Made by a program: the position numbers and the translations under genes. Shown here in pieces: positions 14,559 to 20,690 of a DNA stretch of 21,690 bases (position 1 is the stretch's first letter; the number at the start of each line of letters is the position of its first letter). The notes beneath the pieces are model-generated. The model worked only from the letters and a program-made list of their open reading frames with translations. It did no database searches and was not told where the DNA came from. Origin of the DNA: a virus; IMG/VR virus record IMGVR_UViG_3300021962_006369, positions 1 to 21,690 of that record; one strand, written 5' to 3'.

Positions 14559-15466
14559 GAGTAGCATTCTTTACAGAGATGGGCTTTGCTGGAAAGGTAC
14601 CTCGTACGCATACAAACATGCGTACAGAGTTTGCCTGGATGGTGGCTATGGATGCAGATCATTACAACCTCAAGCAGTTACCTGAGCAGGAATATGATCT
14701 AGGAATTGTTATCAATTCTAAGAACCATCCTGACTGGGTTAATGTAGAAGGATTGAAAGCTAAATGTAAGCAAGTAGGTATTATGCAAGAAGGACCCTTC
14801 TGGTACTTTCAGGACTATCCTCTAGCAAACCAGGTACACTACTTCAATAACCTAATGGCTGCAGACATCATCTTTGTACATAATGAAGTCGATAAAGATT
14901 ACTACAAAGGTTTAACCAATCATCCTGATGTAAGAGTATTACGTTCGTTGATGATAGAAGATCCTATCGGCGATATTACTCCTGCAGAAGAAAGAACCGG
15001 AGTAATGATAGGCGGTAACTTTAAGAGCTGGTACGGAGGTTTTGACTCCTTTATGCTAGCTAGAAGTATCACAGATGAGATATACTCTCCACAGATGGGC
15101 AGACGTCAAGAAGGAGAAGAGCAGCTAGGTATCACTCAACTACCTTACCTAGAATGGAACCAATGGATAACTGAACTAAGTAAAAGAAGGATTGGCATTC
15201 ATATGATGAGGACTCATGCTGCTGGAACCTTTGCACTTAACTGTGCCTACTTAGGCATCCCTTGCATAGGGTATGAAGGCTTAGACACCCAACGCATACT
15301 CCATTCAGAGTTAACTGTCAAGGATGGAGACTTAGCTACAGCAAGAGAGTTATTGCAACAGTTGCATAACGATGAAGAGTTTCGTAACTTATGTAGCAAA
15401 CAAGCCAGAGAAGCCTACCAACAGTACTACACAGAAGATAACTTCAAAAAAGAATACCTATCATGA
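14555..15466 (+). CDS. GT-B-like glycosyltransferase, GTG start
   Basis: This 303-residue protein begins RVAFFTEMGF, a first Rossmann strand and loop. That supports the GTG at 14555 as the start, since the first in-frame ATG (14579) would cut off this strand. The GTGA overlaps the stop of gmd. ADIIFVHNEVDKDYY (about 103-117) ends the N-terminal half. The second half has GVMIGGNFKSWYGGF and, near the donor site, RTHAAGTFALNCAYLGIPCIGYEG (about 219-242), which corresponds to the conserved C-terminal region of GT4-like enzymes. A classical EX7E motif is not evident, so the family is uncertain. A nucleotide-sugar transferase role is inferred from fold and context. Confidence 0.75.
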   Translation: MRVAFFTEMGFAGKVPRTHTNMRTEFAWMVAMDADHYNLKQLPEQEYDLGIVINSKNHPDWVNVEGLKAKCKQVGIMQEGPFWYFQDYPLANQVHYFNNLMAADIIFVHNEVDKDYYKGLTNHPDVRVLRSLMIEDPIGDITPAEERTGVMIGGNFKSWYGGFDSFMLARSITDEIYSPQMGRRQEGEEQLGITQLPYLEWNQWITELSKRRIGIHMMRTHAAGTFALNCAYLGIPCIGYEGLDTQRILHSELTVKDGDLATARELLQQLHNDEEFRNLCSKQAREAYQQYYTEDNFKKEYLS

Positions 15467-16026
15467 ATGGAGCATGGATGCATGATAAAGAGAGAGCTGT
15501 AATAGAAAAACACCTTACACCAGACTCAATAATGTTTGAATGGGGTTCAGGAGGAAGCACTCAGCACTTCGCACAACTCGTTAAAAGAATATACTCAGTA
15601 GAGAATAATCAAGGCTGGTACGATAAAGTAACTGAGATGCTGGAAGGTGTTGATAACGCTACATTATACTATAAGTCAGGTGAACCTAGCTCTACATTCT
15701 ACCATCAATCTACATACGAAGACTATGCAGAGTATATTGATGCAATTGAGCTGCCAAAGGAACAATTTGATTTAGTACTAGTAGACGGACGAGCAAGAAG
15801 GCTCTGTGCATACAAAGCTCTGGAGTACCTAAAAGAGGACGGAGTGTTGGTTATTCACGATTGGTGTGAACGTTCACCTTACTGGTGTGTACAGGACTAC
15901 TATGACTTAATTGAGAAGGTAGATGATACTCCTCAGACTATAGCAGCATTTAAACCTAAAGCTAATTGGAGAGAGATAGAAGGATATGATCTCACTCTAG
16001 ATACATTTGAAAGAATAGAAGGATGA
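15463..16026 (+). CDS. Class I SAM methyltransferase-like protein
   Basis: In this 187-residue protein motif I is SIMFEWGSGGSTQHFA (Glu26, Gly28, Gly30), followed by RIYSVENNQGWYDKV with the acidic residue that usually contacts the SAM ribose. FDLVLVDGRARRLCAYKAL (about 106-124) and LKEDGVLVIHDWCE (about 129-142) complete the Rossmann core. The VDGxxR pattern and HDW end are seen in predicted methyltransferases near polysaccharide genes. It is the fourth methyltransferase of the operon and the only one of this subtype. It overlaps both neighbours by four bases. Substrate unknown. Confidence 0.78.
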   Translation: MNGAWMHDKERAVIEKHLTPDSIMFEWGSGGSTQHFAQLVKRIYSVENNQGWYDKVTEMLEGVDNATLYYKSGEPSSTFYHQSTYEDYAEYIDAIELPKEQFDLVLVDGRARRLCAYKALEYLKEDGVLVIHDWCERSPYWCVQDYYDLIEKVDDTPQTIAAFKPKANWREIEGYDLTLDTFERIEG

Positions 16027-17195
16027 AAATAAGTCTTATACAGCCGTCCAGAAATAATCTTAAGTACCTTAAATGGTCTTACGACGCCATTAGAAAGAAT
16101 CAGGAAGGTCATGAGGTAGAGGTCTGTGTAGCAGATGATGCATCAACAGACGGTACCTGGGAGTGGTGTCAGGAGATGATGGAGAAAGATCCTCACTTCA
16201 AAGCTATCTTAAATGATACTGGAAAGAGATTGGGACATACTATTTTGTATGACCGTTTGATTAACGAGGTAGCTACCAACGACATCGCTATGATCTATCA
16301 TGCCGATATGTATCTATGCCCAGGAGCATTAGATGCTATTGAGCAAGAGATTAAACCTCGTACAATTGTTTCTCTTACTAGGATTGAACCTCCTCTACAT
16401 CCAGATGGACCTGAGAAGATTCTAAGAGACTTTGGAGTAGAGCCAGAAGAGTTTAAAGAAGAAGCTCTGTTAGCATTTATTAACAGCCGAGTACCTAATC
16501 AGGATATAACAGAAGGTATCTTTGCTCCTTGGGCATTCTATAGAGAAGACTTCCAGAAGATCGGAGGACATGATCCGTTATATGCTCCTCAGTCAAAAGA
16601 AGACTCAGACATCTTCAACCGTTTTATGTTAGACGGAGTAAGCTTTGTACAGACCTGGCACGGTTGTGTTTACCATATGACCTGTAGAGGTAGCAGACGT
16701 AATACAGTTGATAAGGCTAAGAACATCTATGAAGATAGTCCAGAATGGTTAGCACAGAATGAAAGAAGCACTCGTAACTTTATTCGTAAATGGGGTCACT
16801 TTGTTAGGCATGATGCGTTAATGAAGCCAATCGTACCTCCTAAATACAATATAGCTATTAGAGTATTCAATGCTACTGAAGCATTACTAAGAGTATTAGA
16901 GCCTTGGTGTGATACAATTTATGTTGACCTGTTACAGGAAAAGATTGATAGTTATATTCAACAAGAGCAACCAAACACTGCTTACGATTTGAGAGAAAGA
17001 ATTGTAGATAAAGCTGGAGCGGATACTACTGTACGTATCGATGGTAAGACATTCGGTGCACAGGACTTCCAATACATTCAAATGCTTCCAGACATCCTAA
17101 AAGAAAATCAGGCCATAGGTAAATTTAAGCTAGGTAATATCGAGCTTGCTGTTGAACGTCTGACTGAATACCAAGATCAATTAATTAATTTATAA
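16023..17195 (+). CDS. GT2 family glycosyltransferase with C-terminal extension
   Basis: In this 390-residue protein the GT-A domain runs from SLIQPSRNNLKYLKWSY through CVADDASTDGT (about 35-45) to AMIYHADMYLCPGA (about 89-102), where HADMY replaces the usual DxD. GIFAPWAFYREDFQKIGGHD and KEDSDIFNRFMLDG (about 192-205) match the GT2 acceptor-side and catalytic-base regions. After about residue 250 comes a roughly 140-residue extension of unknown fold (PKYNIAIRVFNATEALLRVLEPWCD onward). It is the last gene of the overlapping run. The next small gene starts one base after its stop. Confidence 0.83.
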   Translation: MKISLIQPSRNNLKYLKWSYDAIRKNQEGHEVEVCVADDASTDGTWEWCQEMMEKDPHFKAILNDTGKRLGHTILYDRLINEVATNDIAMIYHADMYLCPGALDAIEQEIKPRTIVSLTRIEPPLHPDGPEKILRDFGVEPEEFKEEALLAFINSRVPNQDITEGIFAPWAFYREDFQKIGGHDPLYAPQSKEDSDIFNRFMLDGVSFVQTWHGCVYHMTCRGSRRNTVDKAKNIYEDSPEWLAQNERSTRNFIRKWGHFVRHDALMKPIVPPKYNIAIRVFNATEALLRVLEPWCDTIYVDLLQEKIDSYIQQEQPNTAYDLRERIVDKAGADTTVRIDGKTFGAQDFQYIQMLPDILKENQAIGKFKLGNIELAVERLTEYQDQLINL

Positions 17196-17196
17196 C

Positions 17197-17331
17197 ATGG
17201 GTAAAGTTCATCTCCAGGATTTGGACAAGTACGAAGATGAGGTTGAGCATTATAAGCCAATCAAAACTAACAAAAAGAAAAAACCAACTCCTATTTATAA
17301 TAAAGACTTTCCGGACGAGTTGGGGAGTTAA
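17197..17331 (+). CDS. Small basic hypothetical protein (44 residues)
   Basis: ATG at 17197 follows the glycosyltransferase stop by one base and opens a 44-residue frame ending TAA at 17329-17331. The product starts MGKVHLQDLDKYEDEVEHYK, has a Lys-rich middle (TNKKKKP) and ends FPDELGS. It fills a gap that would otherwise be empty and shares the tight spacing of its neighbours, which supports a real gene. The -33 element of promoter P2 lies inside its last codons. No function is recognised. Confidence 0.6.
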   Translation: MGKVHLQDLDKYEDEVEHYKPIKTNKKKKPTPIYNKDFPDELGS

Positions 17332-17350
17332 GAGTGAGTTCGTATATTTA
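17320..17350 (+). promoter_or_regulatory. Promoter P2 (TTG-N20-TATATTTA)
   Basis: TTG at 17320-17322 (within GAGTTG) is exactly 20 bases before TATATTTA at 17343-17350, which is preceded by GTTCG. It ends seven bases before the ATG at 17358, so the transcript may be leaderless or nearly so. It resembles the Bacteroidota -33/-7 consensus and the other five copies in the window. Confidence 0.75.
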
Positions 17351-17357
17351 GATCAAT

Positions 17358-17693
17358 ATGAAAGAGCAATTATTACAAGAGGTTAAGAGCGTTATCGCTG
17401 AGGCTACCAAAGTTAACTACAAAGGACATACGTTTGTTCTTCGAGTAGATGTTAACGAGGACCCTAATAAGAAAGGCGTTAAGGTTCAATTCCTTCCTAC
17501 TACCTTTGGAGGCATCTCTCCTACAGAGCAGAATGACATTGCTATGGCTCTGGGTGAGAAGCTTGATGCCGGATTAGGACATCTTGGCATGAGAGTAGAA
17601 AGAGATCGTAACCTAAAAGATAGGAGCATCATTGGATTCTTCATCTACATTGAATACTTAGATAAGATTATCAGACAAGCACTTCAATCCTAA
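17358..17693 (+). CDS. Hypothetical phage protein (111 residues)
   Basis: No family is recognised. The protein has an N-terminal helix (KEQLLQEVKSVIAEATKVNY), an alternating strand region (GHTFVLRVDVNED, then KGVKVQFLPTTFG) and a middle helix (SPTEQNDIAMALGEKLDAGL). It ends with a strand-rich segment (SIIGFFIYIEYLD) and a short helix. The mixed alpha/beta order suggests a compact single domain, with no catalytic motif visible. It is the first gene behind promoter P2 and probably begins a new transcript separate from the glycan operon. The start is well supported because the -7 element lies only seven bases upstream. Confidence 0.72.
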   Translation: MKEQLLQEVKSVIAEATKVNYKGHTFVLRVDVNEDPNKKGVKVQFLPTTFGGISPTEQNDIAMALGEKLDAGLGHLGMRVERDRNLKDRSIIGFFIYIEYLDKIIRQALQS

Positions 17694-17706
17694 AACTCAC
17701 AGACAT

Positions 17707-17862
17707 ATGAAAAGGTTCTCGTTTTACAGCCGGGTAGATAAAAGCCAGGAGGCTATTGCTACGGTCGTTGCTACCAGCCGCCTTAGTGCTGCTAAAAAGT
17801 TTGCTCAAACAAAACAGTTGCCTCTTAAAGATTTTCTTCGTATATTTGGCGTCAGTAAATGA
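17707..17862 (+). CDS. Small basic hypothetical protein (51 residues)
   Basis: ATG at 17707 opens a 51-residue frame that ends TGA at 17860-17862, overlapping the next ATG by four bases. The product begins MKRFSFYSRVDKSQEAIATV, a strand-like stretch, then has a helix with many Ala and Lys residues (SRLSAAKKFAQTKQLPL), and ends with DFLRIFGVSK. Small proteins with this strand-helix-LPLK layout occur in large phages, but I cannot assign a function. Promoter P3 lies inside its 3' end. Confidence 0.65.
   Translation: MKRFSFYSRVDKSQEAIATVVATSRLSAAKKFAQTKQLPLKDFLRIFGVSK
17818..17848 (+). promoter_or_regulatory. Promoter P3 (TTG-N20-TATATTTG), inside a gene
   Basis: TTG at 17818-17820 (within CAGTTG) is exactly 20 bases before TATATTTG at 17841-17848, preceded by CTTCG. 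Its -7 element is a perfect TAnnTTTG. It lies in the last codons of the 17707 gene and ends ten bases before the ATG at 17859, so it would give the next gene its own short-leader transcript. Confidence 0.65.
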
Positions 17863-18260
17863 ATGAGAAAGATTTAATACGAGCACAGATAAAGAAGTAT
17901 CTGAAACTAAAGTATCGGATACGAGAAAAGCCTATAGCAGAAGAGCAAGTGAACAAACAGCTATTCATAGAATCAATTACTATCTTAAAAGAGATAAACG
18001 ATCGTACGGACTTCCTTATTGGAGAGATCGGAATCGATACCTCTCCCTATGAAGATAAATTCTTTAGAGTAATTGAAAACCTAATGAGGATGGCTTTCAA
18101 TAAGCATCAGATCTTTTTAGTGCAGATGTATCTAAATGATATTCCTGAAGCAGGAGACGATTGGGACGGAACAATAACCGTACAGGTAGGAAAGAAAGAA
18201 GAGAAAGTTAACTTTAAGACTCCAGAAGATGTCTGGAATGCTATTCAAAAATTCAACTAA
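17859..18260 (+). CDS. Hypothetical protein (133 residues)
   Basis: No family is recognised. Mostly helical: a charged N-terminus (MNEKDLIRAQIKKYLKLKYRIREK), a helix with the acidic pair LKEINDRTDFLIGEIG, a third helix (DKFFRVIENLMRMAFNKHQIFLVQMYLND), and an acidic turn (PEAGDDWDG). It ends with a short strand pair (TITVQVGKKEEKVNF) before a final helix. There is no membrane segment or enzyme motif. It overlaps the upstream small gene by four bases (ATGA) and is probably also transcribed from promoter P3 just upstream. Confidence 0.72.
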   Translation: MNEKDLIRAQIKKYLKLKYRIREKPIAEEQVNKQLFIESITILKEINDRTDFLIGEIGIDTSPYEDKFFRVIENLMRMAFNKHQIFLVQMYLNDIPEAGDDWDGTITVQVGKKEEKVNFKTPEDVWNAIQKFN

Positions 18261-18265
18261 CAAAT

Positions 18266-18637
18266 ATGGAAAAAAGGTTTTGTAAAGTATGTGGGGAAGA
18301 AATTAACCCGCTACGAGTTAAGGCTCTGCCTTCAGCAGTGACGTGTGTAGAACATTCTAATACTTCCCCTAAGCGTGGACGCATCCTCACTTTAGGAGAA
18401 GGAGATCATACCTACAATGAGATTGAGATCTTAGACGAAGAGACATACCGTTACGTAACTGCTATTGAATTTGGAGAGCGATCACCGTTAGATGAGATGC
18501 CAGAACTTCAAGACTATTCAGCAACATCGCTAGCAGACTACACAGGTAGCTTGAAGAATAGAGCAGCTAAGATTATTGAAGAAGACGAAGAGGAAGGCTT
18601 TGTACTTCCAGATGATTACGATGAGCGAGAAGACTAG
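18266..18637 (+). CDS. DksA/TraR-like zinc-finger protein
   Basis: This 123-residue protein starts with RFCKVCGEEINPLRVKALPS, which matches the DksA/TraR zinc finger (CxxCGxxI...RLxAxP). The pattern continues with TCVEH, giving Cys6, Cys9, Cys27 and His30; the last ligand is His rather than the usual Cys. In DksA this finger is linked to a coiled coil that enters the RNA polymerase secondary channel. Here no long coiled coil precedes it; an acidic tail of about 90 residues follows instead (EILDEETYRYV, then EEDEEEGFVLPDDYDERED). It may bind host RNA polymerase or simply be a structural zinc finger. Its last 17 bases overlap the next gene. Confidence 0.7.
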   Translation: MEKRFCKVCGEEINPLRVKALPSAVTCVEHSNTSPKRGRILTLGEGDHTYNEIEILDEETYRYVTAIEFGERSPLDEMPELQDYSATSLADYTGSLKNRAAKIIEEDEEEGFVLPDDYDERED

Positions 18638-19274
18638 AGGACGTCCTAGAAAGATTCTCACCAGAGAGGATATTGAACGAGCAATCAAAATGACAAAGTC
18701 AAATAAGGCTGCCGCTCGATACCTTCATGTCTCATTCCCGCACTACAAAGAGTATGCTAAGATGTATAAGAATGAAGATGGAGTAACTCTCTATGCTTCT
18801 CATCTTAATCAATCAGGAAAAGGTATACCAAAGTTTCTTTCCGGCAAAGGTAAAGAACCATCCATTCAAGGACTGGTTGAAGGTACCGTTCCAGTTGAGC
18901 ATTTCAAGCCTGAAAAGATTAAGCAGAAGTTATTCGCTGAAGGATACATTCAGGAGGAGTGTAAGCGCTGTGGCTTTAACGAGGCTAGATTATTTGACAA
19001 CAAAGTACCTTTGATATTAAATTTCAAAGATAAAAATCGTCACAATTATAATTTAGATAACATTGAGATGTTATGCTACAATTGCTCATTCCTTTATGGA
19101 GCAGCTCCTATGACTGAAGAGCAAGTAGCACAGATGGAAAGTTTCATAGAGAAGAATGGAGTAAAGGAACACGATTGGGAATTAGACCAAGCACACATCG
19201 AGCATCTGAAAGAGTTAGGACTGTGGGAGGATGAGAACCAACGCCCAGGAGATGAATTCATTGCCAGGATATGA
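18621..19274 (+). CDS. AT-hook and degenerate HNH-fold DNA-binding protein
   Basis: The likely start is ATG 18621, not the upstream 18576, because the protein then begins MSEKTRGRPRKI with an AT-hook-like GRPRK and overlaps the previous gene by only 17 bases. Of 217 residues, about 13-50 form helices that look like a helix-turn-helix (NKAAARYLHVSFPHYKEYAKMY). Residues 114-155 form an HNH-like zinc finger with CKRCGF (Cys114, Cys117) and LDNIEMLCYNCS (Cys152, Cys155). The usual catalytic HH of LxxHHxDG reads LILNFKDKN, and the final CH is CS, so nuclease activity is probably lost while the fold and zinc are kept. It probably binds DNA. It is followed by DUF2452 with a four-base overlap. Confidence 0.72.
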   Translation: MSEKTRGRPRKILTREDIERAIKMTKSNKAAARYLHVSFPHYKEYAKMYKNEDGVTLYASHLNQSGKGIPKFLSGKGKEPSIQGLVEGTVPVEHFKPEKIKQKLFAEGYIQEECKRCGFNEARLFDNKVPLILNFKDKNRHNYNLDNIEMLCYNCSFLYGAAPMTEEQVAQMESFIEKNGVKEHDWELDQAHIEHLKELGLWEDENQRPGDEFIARI

Positions 19275-19642
19275 AGAAACCAGACAACGTAGCAGACAAT
19301 CCTGGACTCCTTCCCTACGGCAGTAACGTTAGTGCTCCAGCAATCCGGACAGAAGATATAGATGCCTGGAAGCAGAGAGGCGTTAATAAAGTTAATAAGC
19401 AACTCAGTACAAAGTTTGAGGAACTCAAAGAGGAGTACAGAAGACTTGTGCAAGAGTTTCAATGGAATGAATTAGTTTATACTGCTAAGTTTGCATACGA
19501 GCCTGTGATAGGAGAAACCTATCACCTGTATGTTGGTAATAATGGAGCACCGTTCCTATCTTTAATTGGCCCGAATGAATGGAATAGAGAGCACATTGGT
19601 TCTTTTAGATTAGATAGTAATCAAAAATGGATTAAGATATGA
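19271..19642 (+). CDS. DUF2452 family protein
   Basis: This 123-residue protein matches DUF2452. The N-terminus has NPGLLPYGSNVSAPAIRTED, a central coiled-coil-like helix follows (KVNKQLSTKFEELKEEYRRLVQEFQ), and the C-terminus has YEPVIGETYHLYVGNNGAPFLSLIGPNEW with a final strand GSFRLDSNQKWIKI. The family is found in Bacteroidota genomes and their phages and has no established function. Its presence adds weight to the host assignment. It overlaps the preceding DNA-binding protein gene and the following small gene by four bases each, so it is part of the same translational run. Confidence 0.8.
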   Translation: MKKPDNVADNPGLLPYGSNVSAPAIRTEDIDAWKQRGVNKVNKQLSTKFEELKEEYRRLVQEFQWNELVYTAKFAYEPVIGETYHLYVGNNGAPFLSLIGPNEWNREHIGSFRLDSNQKWIKI

Positions 19643-19821
19643 AACCAGTACCTCGAAAGCGTCAACGTCCTCAATTAGATCAGGAAAAGAATAAGCAATA
19701 CCTCTTAAAGAAGCATGCTGACAAACTTCTTGAGCAAGATAAACAAAATGATAAACTTCGGGAAAAGTTGCTAGACCGAGATATTTTTTCTATCTTTAAC
19801 GACGAAGAAGAAAAAGAATAA
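19639..19821 (+). CDS. Small charged coiled-coil hypothetical protein
   Basis: This 60-residue, highly charged protein has a basic N-terminus (MKPVPRKRQRP) and a long probable helix rich in Lys, Glu, Asp and Leu (EKNKQYLLKKHADKLLEQDK onward). It ends in an acidic tail (FNDEEEKE). Leu spacing suggests a short coiled coil. No function is recognised. It overlaps the DUF2452 gene by four bases, and promoter P4 lies within its last third. Confidence 0.65.
   Translation: MKPVPRKRQRPQLDQEKNKQYLLKKHADKLLEQDKQNDKLREKLLDRDIFSIFNDEEEKE
19768..19798 (+). promoter_or_regulatory. Promoter P4 (TTG-N20-TATCTTTA), inside a gene
   Basis: TTG at 19768-19770 (within AAGTTG) is exactly 20 bases before TATCTTTA at 19791-19798. 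The preceding bases are TTTTC rather than the usual nTTCn. It ends 28 bases before the ATG at 19827 and overlaps the coding sequence of the 19639 gene. Confidence 0.6.
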
Positions 19822-19826
19822 AGGTT

Positions 19827-20117
19827 ATGGCTGAAAAGACTGGTGACTTAGAGAAGTTACTTTATGACTTTAACACTGCAGGAGTGTTAGAGATTCAAAT
19901 GGCAGATGAGAAATGGTACCGAGTTATCGCTCCTCGTTTCCGGAGCTGGGATGGTCCTAGACGTATTACTGAACCACAGTATACTGAAAGAGCTAACCCA
20001 TACGTTCCTATGCGAACCTATTTATATGAAGGTCCTCTATACCTCTTTAAGACTAATAAGAAGGTCAAAGGTAGTAACTCGTTGCAATTTATTGAAACTT
20101 TAAACAATAAGAAATGA
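19827..20117 (+). CDS. Hypothetical protein (96 residues)
   Basis: No family is recognised. An N-terminal helix (GDLEKLLYDFNTAG) is followed by a strand region (VLEIQMADEKWYRVIAPRF), a Pro/Arg-rich loop (SWDGPRRITEPQY) and more strands (MRTYLYEGPLYLFKTNKKV). The mix fits a small alpha/beta domain. It starts five bases after the previous stop, is preceded by promoter P4, and overlaps the next gene by four bases. No enzymatic residues stand out. Confidence 0.7.
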   Translation: MAEKTGDLEKLLYDFNTAGVLEIQMADEKWYRVIAPRFRSWDGPRRITEPQYTERANPYVPMRTYLYEGPLYLFKTNKKVKGSNSLQFIETLNNKK

Positions 20118-20413
20118 AACAGTTTAACTTCGATACCCCAGAAGACTTTGAGAACTTCTTTTCCGGACGTAACCTAGAGGTTGCTGATGCTATTACAGAA
20201 GGTATTAGGGTAGCTGTTAAGGCTAAGAAAAAGACTGCTGATCTATTTGAAGTAGCCTTTGATGGAGATGATAACTACTTTGAGGTTGCATTACCGGTAG
20301 GTGAATGGCCTGTAGCATTAGATAACTGTCTAAGGCATTATGAAGAAGCAGAGCGTTTTGACGACGCTATTGATACCTTCCAGCTTTTAAAAGAAGTTAC
20401 AGATGCAATCTAG
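20114..20413 (+). CDS. Acidic hypothetical protein (99 residues)
   Basis: No family is recognised. It is acidic and probably alpha/beta: FDTPEDFENFFSGRNLEVADAITEGIRVAV at the N-terminus, a strand pair (LFEVAFDGDDNYFEVALPV) and a helical C-terminus (ALDNCLRHYEEAERFDDAIDTFQLLKEV). There is no membrane or signal sequence. The ATG overlaps the preceding stop by four bases, and its own 3' end overlaps the next gene by 11 bases. Confidence 0.7.
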   Translation: MKQFNFDTPEDFENFFSGRNLEVADAITEGIRVAVKAKKKTADLFEVAFDGDDNYFEVALPVGEWPVALDNCLRHYEEAERFDDAIDTFQLLKEVTDAI

Positions 20414-20642
20414 AGAACTGTTTAGCCGGACGGATAAAGACGGAGTAACAATTACATACTACACCAATCAAAACAATTCTGTAATCTGGACTGACTCATC
20501 TTATCCTCGAAACTTTAAGAGTTTAGAAGAGCAGTTAGAGGAAGAAAATGAAAAGCTTCCAAAGCATAAGAGAAAGTACCTAGATGATTCCGGAAAAATA
20601 ATTAGTTACTTAACTGCAAAAAAGCAAGGAATAGTTGCCTAA
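20403..20642 (+). CDS. Hypothetical protein (79 residues)
   Basis: No family is recognised. The N-terminal half is strand-like (GVTITYYTNQNNSVIWTD), and the rest is a charged helix (SLEEQLEEENEKLPKHKRKY) with a short end (ISYLTAKKQGIVA). The start lies 11 bases inside the previous gene. The -33 TTG of promoter P5 lies within its last codons, which places the end of this gene and the start of the next transcript close together. Confidence 0.65.
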   Translation: MQSRELFSRTDKDGVTITYYTNQNNSVIWTDSSYPRNFKSLEEQLEEENEKLPKHKRKYLDDSGKIISYLTAKKQGIVA

Positions 20643-20665
20643 CTGAAATTTAGTTCCTATATTTA
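20635..20665 (+). promoter_or_regulatory. Promoter P5 (TTG-N20-TATATTTA)
   Basis: TTG at 20635-20637 (within TAGTTG) is exactly 20 bases before TATATTTA at 20658-20665, preceded by GTTCC. It ends 25 bases before the ATG at 20691. Its -7 element is identical to that of P2, in an otherwise different sequence context. Confidence 0.75.
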
Positions 20666-20690
20666 AGTATCATTAAAAGTTAAAAGTGTT

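Noticed and set aside
16517-16524. TATCTTTG inside the last GT2 gene
   Set aside because: The partner TTG is missing at the fixed distance and no start codon of a supported gene follows.
4045-17195. The cluster as a DNA base-glycosylation system like that of T4
   Set aside because: The genes include GMD, an aminotransferase, several methyltransferases and fucosyltransferase types that fit a multi-sugar glycan better; no hydroxymethylase or T4-type beta-glucosyltransferase is visible.
18576-18620. Upstream start for the AT-hook/HNH-like gene
   Set aside because: It would add 15 residues (beginning MKKTKRKALYF) by overlapping the previous gene by 62 bases; the ATG at 18621 gives the AT-hook near the N-terminus and a 17-base overlap.
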